NCBI GenBank assembly: GCA_017404125.1
Contig: JAFRCZ010000177.1
Location: 1-9,366 of the forward strand
From: Methanobrevibacter sp.
GTDB lineage: Archaea > Methanobacteriota > Methanobacteria > Methanobacteriales > Methanobacteriaceae
DNA length: 9,366 nt
Direction of reading: 5' to 3'
Shown here: one piece after another, positions 1 to 5,438 of the stretch
Layout: each line of letters starts with the position of its first letter
Position numbering within the stretch: the first letter of the stretch is position 1
Made by a program: the position numbers and the translations under genes
Notes under the pieces: model-generated
Database searches by the model: none
What the model saw: only the letters and a program-made list of their open reading frames with translations
Told to the model about the DNA's origin: nothing

Positions 1-5
1 AACGA

Positions 6-758
6 TTGAAAAAGATCATATTAGATCGTTCACATGAATTAATGGAGCCTCATGAATTTTTCCCAAAAGAAGAGATTTTGTCATTGAAGCAGGTCTATTA
101 CCTGATTCTAATATTGTTCATATACATCTGTATCATAAATTTCTTCATTGACAGACAATGGATAGATGCTGAGCTGTTTGTAGTCAATGCCCTAATTGAT
201 ATTATCATATCAGCATATATTGCAATAACATATTATGATGGTTCAACAAAAAGCAAGATAATATGCATATTTCTGATACCTATTGCATCCATATCTTCCC
301 TTCTGTTTGGAGAATCCCTACTTGTGTATTGGAACTTCATTCGTATTCCTGCATTGCTATATTTGGTAGCTTATTTCTATGACAAGTTTTTAGATTTCAC
401 TCAGGAAAATCGGCTGGAAAAACTGATTTTAATTTTGGTAAGCATTATTTTCACTTGTCTTGTCCTGACAATATTCCTGGAAAATCAGAATCCTATAAAT
501 TCTTTAGCTATGGTTTCAAATGCATTTACAAGTAATGGGTATGCAGTTTTAGGTGATACCACAGGAGGAGTATTGACCAGCACATTTCTAGTTTGGAGCG
601 GATATGTCATTTCAGGAGTGGCAACAGCTACATTAGCAGCAGAAATTGTTCATCGAAAATCCAAAAAGAAATTTGAAAAATTAGAAGATAAGATTGATAA
701 TTTGGAAAAGGTAATTATCCAATACCAAGATGAAAATACAAAAAAAGAAGATGAATAA
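6..758 (+). CDS. Six-helix cation (K+) channel-like membrane protein
   Basis: Seen: hydrophobic segments at about residues 29-48, 57-77, 84-102, 106-126, 138-158 and 188-214, with a shorter pore-like loop at 163-187 between the last two, then a charged heptad-like tail at 219-245. This order (four helices, helix, P-loop, helix, cytoplasmic coiled coil) is that of the voltage-gated-like ion channel superfamily. The P-loop begins NPINSL and carries T175-S-N-G178-Y179-A-V-L-G183-D184, which resembles a K+ channel filter TVGYGD but has three residues between GY and GD. The fourth segment has only one arginine, so classical voltage sensing is doubtful. The coiled-coil tail may drive oligomerisation. 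The start is uncertain: TTG at 6 is the first in-window candidate, ATG at 42 is in frame, neither has a clear ribosome binding site, and the frame stays open to the window edge, so the gene may begin upstream. Alternative: a non-conducting relative or an unrelated six-helix protein. Confidence 0.6.
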   Translation: MKKIILDRSHELMEPHEFFPKEEILSLKQVYYLILILFIYICIINFFIDRQWIDAELFVVNALIDIIISAYIAITYYDGSTKSKIICIFLIPIASISSLLFGESLLVYWNFIRIPALLYLVAYFYDKFLDFTQENRLEKLILILVSIIFTCLVLTIFLENQNPINSLAMVSNAFTSNGYAVLGDTTGGVLTSTFLVWSGYVISGVATATLAAEIVHRKSKKKFEKLEDKIDNLEKVIIQYQDENTKKEDE

Positions 759-778
759 CGGAATTTGAGTTTTGCAAG

Positions 779-835
779 ACTCCTTTTAAAGGAGTAGATA
801 AACAAATTTATTTCTTTTTTTATTTTTTTCAGTTT
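779..835 (+). terminator. Inverted repeat plus T-rich tract after the channel gene
   Basis: ACTCCTTT at 779-786 and AAAGGAGT at 788-795 form a perfect 8-bp inverted repeat with one spacer base, 20 bp after the stop codon. A T-rich tract follows at 804-835. Archaeal termination mainly needs the T-tract; the hairpin would strengthen it. The nearly spacerless symmetry would also suit a protein-binding site. Confidence 0.5.
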
Positions 836-930
836 TGTATTTTTAGAAGATTATTCTTTTTTTCTTAGTTTTCGTGAAACCCCATATAACGAAACTTCAT
901 TAAGTCATCGTAACGATTTTGGAATATGCA

Positions 931-953
931 AATATAAAAAAATAAATACTTAT
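931..953 (+). promoter_or_regulatory. Predicted TATA/BRE promoter of the 994 gene
   Basis: An A-rich stretch (931-942, BRE-like) leads into AAATACTTATA at 943-953. A start about 25 bp downstream would give a leader of roughly 15-20 nt before the ATG at 994. A small inverted repeat, ATCG-TAA-CGAT at 907-917, lies just upstream. Inferred from position and composition only. Confidence 0.4.
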
Positions 954-993
954 AATAAGAATAGAATTAAACAAGAATGAATGGGGGAAATTC

Positions 994-1638
994 ATGATAG
1001 GTGACGATGACTTTTTCATGCAGAATGCTGACTATCACTATGGTGCAAGCGATGCAGAAAAGATGTATGGGAGAGGCTACGATGATTATTCCGGCTCTGT
1101 TGGAGGATATGGATCAAGCAGTTATGGAGGATATGGCTCCACATCTAATCAAGAGAGTTCTGAAAATGACAGCTCTGGAAAGACTTGCCTTGCAGGAATT
1201 CTGATTGTTCTTGCAATAATTGTTATGGCAACTGTTGTTGTACCTGCAGTATTTGATGCAATGTCCAATTCAGTTATCGTAGATGATTTGACAATTACTA
1301 GATACGTATATTCAAGCCAGTATGAGTCTAAAGTTTCTACAAGTCAGGGATACGAAATCACATACAATCAAAGAAGCTTTGGAACACATGCCATAAATGT
1401 TATCTTCTACTCAAAAGATGGGAAGGTATTGTATAATGATAGCAACTATGTGGGAACTTGCTATCTTGGAGATGTGCCATATATAGTGTATCTTGATGAA
1501 AAGGCGGATTATGCAATATTTGAAGTATACAGAAACCATTTGGATTCCGGCAAGTGCATCTATCGTGAAAGAGTGGATGTTGACAATGTTAATGTAAAAA
1601 AAGAGTTTATTAATTATGATACTTTGTATAATTATTAA
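994..1638 (+). CDS. Single-pass membrane protein with Gly/Tyr/Ser-rich N-tail
   Basis: No family is recognised. Residues 1-24 are acidic; 25-62 are dominated by Gly, Tyr and Ser (GGYGSSSYGGYGS); 65-88 form one strong transmembrane helix; 92-214 are a soluble, probably beta-rich domain with cysteines at 156 and 188 that could pair if exported. There is no cleavable signal peptide, so the low-complexity tail is probably cytoplasmic and the C-terminal domain outside (inference). The ATG at 994 follows a G-run (983-987) rather than a good Shine-Dalgarno sequence; the nearby ATGs at 977 and 981 are out of frame. The layout resembles archaeal proteins with a short N-terminal cytoplasmic module, one helix and a surface domain, but no zinc ribbon is present here. 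It appears to be a single-gene unit between its own promoter and a weak terminator. Confidence 0.75.
   Translation: MIGDDDFFMQNADYHYGASDAEKMYGRGYDDYSGSVGGYGSSSYGGYGSTSNQESSENDSSGKTCLAGILIVLAIIVMATVVVPAVFDAMSNSVIVDDLTITRYVYSSQYESKVSTSQGYEITYNQRSFGTHAINVIFYSKDGKVLYNDSNYVGTCYLGDVPYIVYLDEKADYAIFEVYRNHLDSGKCIYRERVDVDNVNVKKEFINYDTLYNY
1101..1136 (+). repeat. Tandem 24-bp coding repeat (YGGYGS unit)
   Basis: TGGAGGATATGG occurs at 1101-1112 and again at 1125-1136, an exact 12-bp repeat with a 24-bp period. It encodes the repeated GGYGS motif in the tail of the 994 gene, consistent with growth of the low-complexity region by in-frame duplication. Confidence 0.7.
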
Positions 1639-1665
1639 AGTATTAATTCAAAATAAAACTTTAAT
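1634..1665 (+). terminator. Weak hairpin overlapping the stop of the 994 gene
   Basis: ATTAAAGT (1634-1641) and ACTTTAAT (1658-1665) are perfect 8-bp inverted repeats with a 16-nt spacer, and the first arm contains the TAA stop. No good T-tract follows, so this is only a possible terminator or 3'-end stabiliser. Confidence 0.3.
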
Positions 1666-1704
1666 TACTAATCCGTTTCGAAAAACTGTTATTTAAGAAC
1701 TAAA

Positions 1705-1763
1705 TTTAATAAATAAATAAGTTTAATAAATAAAAAAGACAAAGTATAAATCAATTTAGGTGA
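1705..1763 (+). promoter_or_regulatory. Probable modE promoter and leader
   Basis: TTTAATAAATAAA is repeated exactly at 1705-1717 and 1722-1734 (17-bp period). Either copy could be the TATA element; the second predicts a start near 1755-1760. AGGTGA at 1758-1763 looks like a Shine-Dalgarno sequence but has no start codon at a normal distance. A TTTCGAAA palindrome lies at 1676-1683. I see no match to the E. coli ModE operator pattern, so autoregulation is not supported by sequence. Confidence 0.35.
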
Positions 1764-1782
1764 CTTATTTAGGGAAAAAAAT

Positions 1783-1815
1783 ATGGGTAAAAATAAAAAG
1801 GGACGATTTGAATGA
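1783..1815 (+). other. Possible 10-codon leader ORF overlapping the modE start
   Basis: ATG at 1783 opens MGKNKKGRFE and its TGA (1813-1815) overlaps the modE ATG (1812-1814) as ATGA, the arrangement used for translational coupling. The ribosome binding site is poor: AGGG at 1771-1774, and AGGTGA 19 nt away. It could equally be chance in a leader. Confidence 0.2.
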
Positions 1816-2537
1816 CAGACGTAACTGCAGGTGTTGAATATAATATTAATGTTGATGGAAAATCATTTCTATTGAATGAAAAAAAATTTAATCTATTGAC
1901 ATACATTAATGAAACAGGCTCCATCACAGAAGCTGCAAAGCTTTCAAGAGTTTCTTATAGGACAGCACTCAATTATATTGATAAAATGGAGTCCACATTG
2001 GACATAGCTGTTGTAAGCACTAAAAAAGGAGGTAGCGGGGGTGGAGGAAGCACCAAACTCACTACTGAAGGATTGCAGATATTGAAGGAATGCAAAAAGA
2101 TCAATGCCATAATGGAGCTCCACAAGGAAACCAATGAACTTGAAGCTGAAATCATTCATGTTGACAGCGAAAAGGGAGACATGACACTTAAGATTAAGGA
2201 TTTAGAGCTGACTATTCCTTTAAACAAGCAATATGCTGTTGGCGATAAGATATTGGCATTGATTAGCTATGACAACATATCCATAACATTAAGACCTCAT
2301 AAATCAAGCCTTTACAAGGCACTGCAGCCTCAAAACTCAAGCATAAGGAATGTTTTGGAAGGAACAATCACAGAATTGAAATTAAATGATGAAACTGTTC
2401 GTGCCAAGATAACTGTCAGTGGAGTGGACATATTTGCAGACATTACCTTGTCAGCAATGAAGGACTTGAATCTTGAACTGGGAAAAGATGTGTTTATTTC
2501 ATTTAAAGCATTGTCAATAGCTACTTTAAAATTATAG
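1812..2537 (+). CDS. modE: ModE-type molybdate-responsive transcriptional regulator
   Basis: ModE binds molybdate or tungstate and then represses or activates genes for molybdate uptake and molybdoenzymes; in methanogens plausible targets include molybdate transporters and formylmethanofuran or formate dehydrogenases (family knowledge, targets not shown here). Seen: an N-terminal LysR-like winged helix at about 24-68 (TGSITEAAKLSRVSYRTA), the ModE-specific glycine-rich wing GGSGGGGS at 73-80 followed by LTTEG, then two Mop/TOBE domains at about 109-168 and 177-241, ending SIATLKL, much like the E. coli protein's IIATLC. The 241 residues compare with about 262 in E. coli, so it is a full-length di-Mop form and not one of the short DNA-binding-only versions. 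The start is fixed: the codon before ATG 1812 is an in-frame TGA. A weak GGGA lies 8 nt upstream. No transporter gene is adjacent, which is unusual but not rare. Confidence 0.92.
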   Translation: MTDVTAGVEYNINVDGKSFLLNEKKFNLLTYINETGSITEAAKLSRVSYRTALNYIDKMESTLDIAVVSTKKGGSGGGGSTKLTTEGLQILKECKKINAIMELHKETNELEAEIIHVDSEKGDMTLKIKDLELTIPLNKQYAVGDKILALISYDNISITLRPHKSSLYKALQPQNSSIRNVLEGTITELKLNDETVRAKITVSGVDIFADITLSAMKDLNLELGKDVFISFKALSIATLKL

Positions 2538-2547
2538 CTTCCACTAG

Positions 2548-2573
2548 CATAAAATTTTATGGATTTTTGAATC
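2548..2573 (+). terminator. Palindrome and T-rich end after modE
   Basis: CATAAAATTTTATG at 2548-2561 is a perfect 14-bp palindrome starting 10 bp after the TAG stop, followed by a short T-run and a 4-bp hairpin (GATT...AATC, 2562-2573). It is a plausible terminator, but A/T palindromes are common at this composition. Confidence 0.4.
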
Positions 2574-2623
2574 TTTAGGTTGAAGATTATTAAAGAAGTC
2601 AATAAAACTTAAATATGGTAATG

Positions 2624-2632
2624 TATAAAATA
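2624..2632 (+). promoter_or_regulatory. Predicted TATA box of tRNA-Lys
   Basis: TATAAAATA lies about 30-38 bp before the mature tRNA 5' end at 2662, the spacing expected for an archaeal tRNA promoter with a very short leader. CTTAAATA at 2608-2615 is a weaker alternative. Confidence 0.5.
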
Positions 2633-2661
2633 ATAGTATTGTTTTTAAAATTTTTTCAACC

Positions 2662-2735
<74 letters not shown>

Positions 2736-2736
2736 C

Positions 2737-2754
2737 TTTTTTTTATTTTTTTTT
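2737..2754 (+). terminator. T-tract terminator of tRNA-Lys
   Basis: Eight T, one A and nine T follow the mature 3' end by one base. This is the standard oligo-T termination signal of archaeal stable RNA genes, and it separates the two tRNAs into individual units. Confidence 0.75.
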
Positions 2755-2763
2755 AATGCAGTC

Positions 2764-2779
2764 AAATGTTATAACATTT
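2764..2779 (+). promoter_or_regulatory. Perfect 16-bp palindrome in the tRNA-Ala promoter
   Basis: AAATGTTATAACATTT is fully symmetric and ends 11 bp before the mature tRNA-Ala 5' end. Its core TTATAA may serve as the TATA element, although it sits slightly closer than the usual 25-30 bp. It could also be an operator. Confidence 0.4.
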
Positions 2780-2790
2780 AATTTATTTTT

Positions 2791-2863
<73 letters not shown>

Positions 2864-2942
2864 CTTTAAATATTTAAAACCAGTAATGTGTTGAAAAGCT
2901 TATTTTCAAAATCATTTGAGAATTATAACTAATTTGTGATGG

Positions 2943-2993
2943 AAAGAACAAAAAAAGAGAAAATAATTATGAAGAAATTTATTCTTCATAATT
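2943..2993 (-). terminator. Strong intrinsic-type terminator of the ubiB-family gene
   Basis: AATTATGAAGAA (2965-2976) and TTCTTCATAATT (2982-2993) form a perfect 12-bp stem with a 5-nt loop, 5 bp past the minus-strand stop codon. Reading on, the minus strand gives TTTCTCTTTTTTTGTTC (2947-2963). Hairpin plus U-tract in this order is the bacterial intrinsic terminator layout and leaves no doubt about orientation. Confidence 0.75.
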
Positions 2994-2998
2994 TAAAC

Positions 2999-4594
2999 TT
3001 ATTTTAATACAAATTTCTTAAGGCCAATAATACTTAAGATAATAGCTATTATATAACCGATTAAAGAAATCACAGGCATGTCGAATGCCATTGGTCCAAA
3101 GGTAACATCAGAAGAACCGATAATAAGTGCACAGACCAATGCAACTATTGAAACCTTATCATTGATGTCGACTTCAAGCCTAAATTGCAATTCTTCATTA
3201 TCAATCTTGTGTATGATTCTTGTAAGAAGCTTAGGCATTGCCTGAAGCATGTGTTCATATAGTATGATATTGCTTTTCTTGCCTTTTAAAAACTTTTTAG
3301 GGTTGATTCTTTCTTTAGCGACTTGTTTTGCAACTGGTGTGACTGATGCAAAGATATCAATTTCTGGATCCAAGTTATGTGCAGTGGATTCAACCATAGA
3401 TATTCCTCTTGCCATTGTAACCAATTCATTTGGAAGTATGACCCCATATTCTTTCATAAGCTTCATCAATTCCTCTAGGATTCCATCGAAACGATTTAGC
3501 TCTACACCGAAGTATCTTCCGAACAAGTCATTTAAATCTCTTTTTAAGGTTTTTGTATCAGCATCATAATCCAAAATGTCCATGTACATCAATTGATTTA
3601 TCAATCCATCCACATCTTGGTCAACTAAGAGTATCATAGCTTCAGAAAGGTCTTTTTTGAATTGTTCATCAAAGATTCCCATCATACCTAAATCAAGATA
3701 GCATAAAACATTATCTTCTAAAATCATTATGTTTCCTGGATGTGGGTCTCCATGGAAGAAACCATCAATGAATAATTGTTGAAGATAGGAATCAATGGCA
3801 GTCTTTGCTAAAAGCGGCTTGTCAAATTCTTCGCTGTCGCTTTCATAAACGTCATTCAATTTTGTACCGTCTATAAATTCCATTGTCAAGACTTTTGATG
3901 TGCAGTATTGTGAATATGTCTCTGGAATATGTACGTTTGGATTATCTACAAAATTCATTTCAATGCGTTGCATATTCATGTATTCATTGTAATAATCAAT
4001 CTCTTTATGAATTGAACGGTCGAATTCCTCCATGATTCCAGGCAAATTAAGACTTTTAAGATTAGAGTTCAATTTGTCAGCACGGTTGGCGACATATTTC
4101 ATTATTCTTATATCAAGGTCAATCTTATCGGTGATTCCTTCTTTTTGTATTTTTACTGCAACTCGCTCACCTGTAGGCAATTTAGCTTCATGTACCTGAC
4201 CGATGGATGCAGTTGCCAAATGCTCATGTGAAAAGTCTTCGAACAATTCATCAATATCTCCATCAAGTTCCCTTTCCACTATTGACTTTACCTGTTCGTA
4301 GGATATCGCAGGATTGTCATCCTGCAAATTAGCCAATTCATTTGCAATTTTTTCTCCAACAATATCTGGTCTGGTACTTAATAATTGGCCTAACTTAATG
4401 AAGGTAGTTCCTAATTCCTGAAGCATCAATCTTAATTTTAAAGGAATTTCCTCATCCAATAAGAGGCTAGTTGAATCCTCCTCATCCTTACTTCGTATTT
4501 TGCTTTTAGCGGTTTGGCCTAAAATTTCATCGAAGCCATATTTTTTAATGGCTGCTCTAATTTCGCCCAAACGTGCTTTTGTATCCTTATCCAT
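2999..4594 (-). CDS. UbiB/ABC1 (AarF/ADCK) family atypical kinase
   Basis: The family has a protein-kinase-like fold with ATPase activity linked to isoprenoid lipid and quinone metabolism. Methanobacteriales are not known to make ubiquinone, so the substrate here is unknown. Seen (numbered from the ATG at 4594, 531 residues): KxGQ motif K67-L-G-Q70, the alanine-rich loop ATASIGQVH near 127-135 that replaces the P-loop, VAVK with catalytic lysine 148, HGDPHPGN at 281-288 (catalytic loop) and YLDLG at 299-303 (metal-binding DFG equivalent). All core residues are intact. Two hydrophobic helices at about 483-496 and 506-524 form the C-terminal membrane anchor. A GTG at 4601-4603 would add three residues, but it lies inside AAGTGATAAA, which reads better as the ribosome binding site 4 nt before ATG. 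It is a single-gene unit, divergent from the 4803 gene. Confidence 0.92.
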   Translation of the reverse strand: MDKDTKARLGEIRAAIKKYGFDEILGQTAKSKIRSKDEEDSTSLLLDEEIPLKLRLMLQELGTTFIKLGQLLSTRPDIVGEKIANELANLQDDNPAISYEQVKSIVERELDGDIDELFEDFSHEHLATASIGQVHEAKLPTGERVAVKIQKEGITDKIDLDIRIMKYVANRADKLNSNLKSLNLPGIMEEFDRSIHKEIDYYNEYMNMQRIEMNFVDNPNVHIPETYSQYCTSKVLTMEFIDGTKLNDVYESDSEEFDKPLLAKTAIDSYLQQLFIDGFFHGDPHPGNIMILEDNVLCYLDLGMMGIFDEQFKKDLSEAMILLVDQDVDGLINQLMYMDILDYDADTKTLKRDLNDLFGRYFGVELNRFDGILEELMKLMKEYGVILPNELVTMARGISMVESTAHNLDPEIDIFASVTPVAKQVAKERINPKKFLKGKKSNIILYEHMLQAMPKLLTRIIHKIDNEELQFRLEVDINDKVSIVALVCALIIGSSDVTFGPMAFDMPVISLIGYIIAIILSIIGLKKFVLK

Positions 4595-4598
4595 ATTT

Positions 4599-4660
4599 AT
4601 CACTTAAATATCATTATGTTTGTTAATAGATATATCTTTTTTGATAGTTAAATTAATTAA
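4599..4660 (-). promoter_or_regulatory. Ribosome binding site and probable promoter of the ubiB-family gene
   Basis: GTGAT (minus strand, 4599-4603) is a Shine-Dalgarno core 4 nt from the ATG. Two TATA candidates lie upstream: GATATATC at 4629-4636 (very short leader) and TTAATTAATTT at 4650-4660 (leader near 30 nt). ATTAATTAA occurs at 4652-4660 and 4674-4682, 22 bp apart. I cannot choose between the two. Confidence 0.35.
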
Positions 4661-4716
4661 AAGTCTTTCTTTGATTAATTAAGTTAATATCGACATTTTT
4701 TTTATTTTTAAGCTAT

Positions 4717-4733
4717 GAAAAAGTTTTAAATAC
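4717..4733 (+). promoter_or_regulatory. Predicted BRE/TATA of the 4803 gene
   Basis: GAAAAAG (4717-4723) followed by TTTTAAATAC (4724-4733) is a good archaeal BRE plus TATA pair. It predicts a transcription start near 4753-4758 and a leader of about 45-50 nt ending in the strong ribosome binding site GAGGTG (4791-4796). Confidence 0.55.
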
Positions 4734-4751
4734 TCTAAAATCATATTAATA

Positions 4752-4772
4752 TATGAATTTAACAAATTCATA
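4752..4772 (+). promoter_or_regulatory. Perfect 9-bp inverted repeat at the predicted start site (operator candidate)
   Basis: TATGAATTT (4752-4760) and AAATTCATA (4764-4772) are perfect reverse complements separated by AAC. A related pair, TCATAT/ATATGA (4741-4746/4751-4756), overlaps it. A dyad of this size straddling the start about 20 bp after the TATA box is where archaeal repressors commonly bind to block RNA polymerase. The binding protein is unknown. Confidence 0.45.
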
Positions 4773-4802
4773 ACTTTTTATGGATTTTTAGAGGTGTGAA
4801 AA

Positions 4803-5138
4803 ATGAGTTTTAAAAAGAAATTAATCAAGTTAGGCGCTGCATTGATTTTCCAAAAATTGTATTCTGATTTTAAGGCTAAGAAAGAAAAGACTGATGCAGA
4901 TATTGCTGAATTAATAGAATATGTTGATCAATGGAAAGCAAATTCTCCAGATGACTTAAACTGTGTTTTAGCATCTATCTTAGTAGGTGCTTATGAAGGC
5001 TCAATTGATGATGTTGAAGCAGAAGTTGCAAAAGCTAAAGTAGAATATAATGCAGCAGATGAAGACATGCTTCCTTGGTTTGAAAGCCAAATTGAAAACA
5101 TCGATTATGGAGATGAAGAGGAAGCAGCTGAAGAATAA
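4803..5138 (+). CDS. Small acidic protein of unknown function (111 aa)
   Basis: No family is recognised. The first 30 residues are basic and amphipathic (MSFKKKLIKLGAALIFQKLY...), possibly a peripheral membrane or nucleic-acid-facing helix; the middle is predicted helical, with hydrophobic DLNCVLASILVGAYEGS near 55-71; the C-terminus is strongly acidic (GDEEEAAEE). There is no true transmembrane helix and only one cysteine. The start is well supported: GAGGTG is centred about 9 nt before ATG 4803. The strong TATA box, strong ribosome binding site and simple codon use resemble those of the thermosome gene here, which suggests good expression (inference). It is divergent from the ubiB-family gene and followed by its own terminator, so it is probably monocistronic. 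Confidence 0.75.
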   Translation: MSFKKKLIKLGAALIFQKLYSDFKAKKEKTDADIAELIEYVDQWKANSPDDLNCVLASILVGAYEGSIDDVEAEVAKAKVEYNAADEDMLPWFESQIENIDYGDEEEAAEE

Positions 5139-5250
5139 TTTAGTTGTAATCTAAATTTTCTTTAGTTATCCTTCAATTACTTTATTTTTTTATTTTTTCT
5201 AATTTTATTCTCACATGTTTTTCCCTTTTTACTATTTTTTTATTAATTTT
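5137..5250 (+). terminator. Hairpin and long T-rich terminator after the 4803 gene
   Basis: AATTTAG (5137-5143) and CTAAATT (5151-5157) make a 7-bp stem with a 7-nt loop overlapping the stop codon. Then follow more than 90 bases of T-rich sequence with several T5-T7 runs (5167-5250), typical of archaeal termination zones. No coding potential is seen here. Confidence 0.6.
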
Positions 5251-5310
5251 TTCTTATTTTCACCTAATTTTTCTTAAAATTTTCTTATTTTTTATAAAAA
5301 TCTTTAATTT

Positions 5311-5438
5311 TTGATTAAATTTACTAAACATTATTAATTAAGTTTAAATAAGAGTTTAAACATAAATCTAATTATAGTTTTAATTAACGATTAATCTATC
5401 TTGATTAACATTAAATTAAGTTATATTTAAGTGATAAA
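5311..5438 (+). promoter_or_regulatory. Upstream region of the coiled-coil gene
   Basis: No gene lies in the 300 bases between 5138 and 5439. The second half holds AGTTTAAATA (5341-5350) and AGTTTAAACA (5353-5362), a 12-bp-period near repeat either copy of which could be the TATA box, and TTGATTAA at 5311-5318 and 5401-5408. ATATTTAAGTGATAAA (5423-5438) abuts the ATG and contains the GTGAT ribosome binding core 3 nt from it. The start site cannot be fixed by eye. Confidence 0.35.

Noticed and set aside
1944..2602. Minus-strand open frames over modE
   Set aside because: Low-complexity shadows of the clear ModE frame; one contains only the complement of the glycine wing read as a proline run.
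4628..4682. AGATATATCT palindrome and repeated ATTAATTAA near the ubiB-family promoter
   Set aside because: Pure A/T words of this size are expected by chance at this composition and overlap TATA-like sequence.
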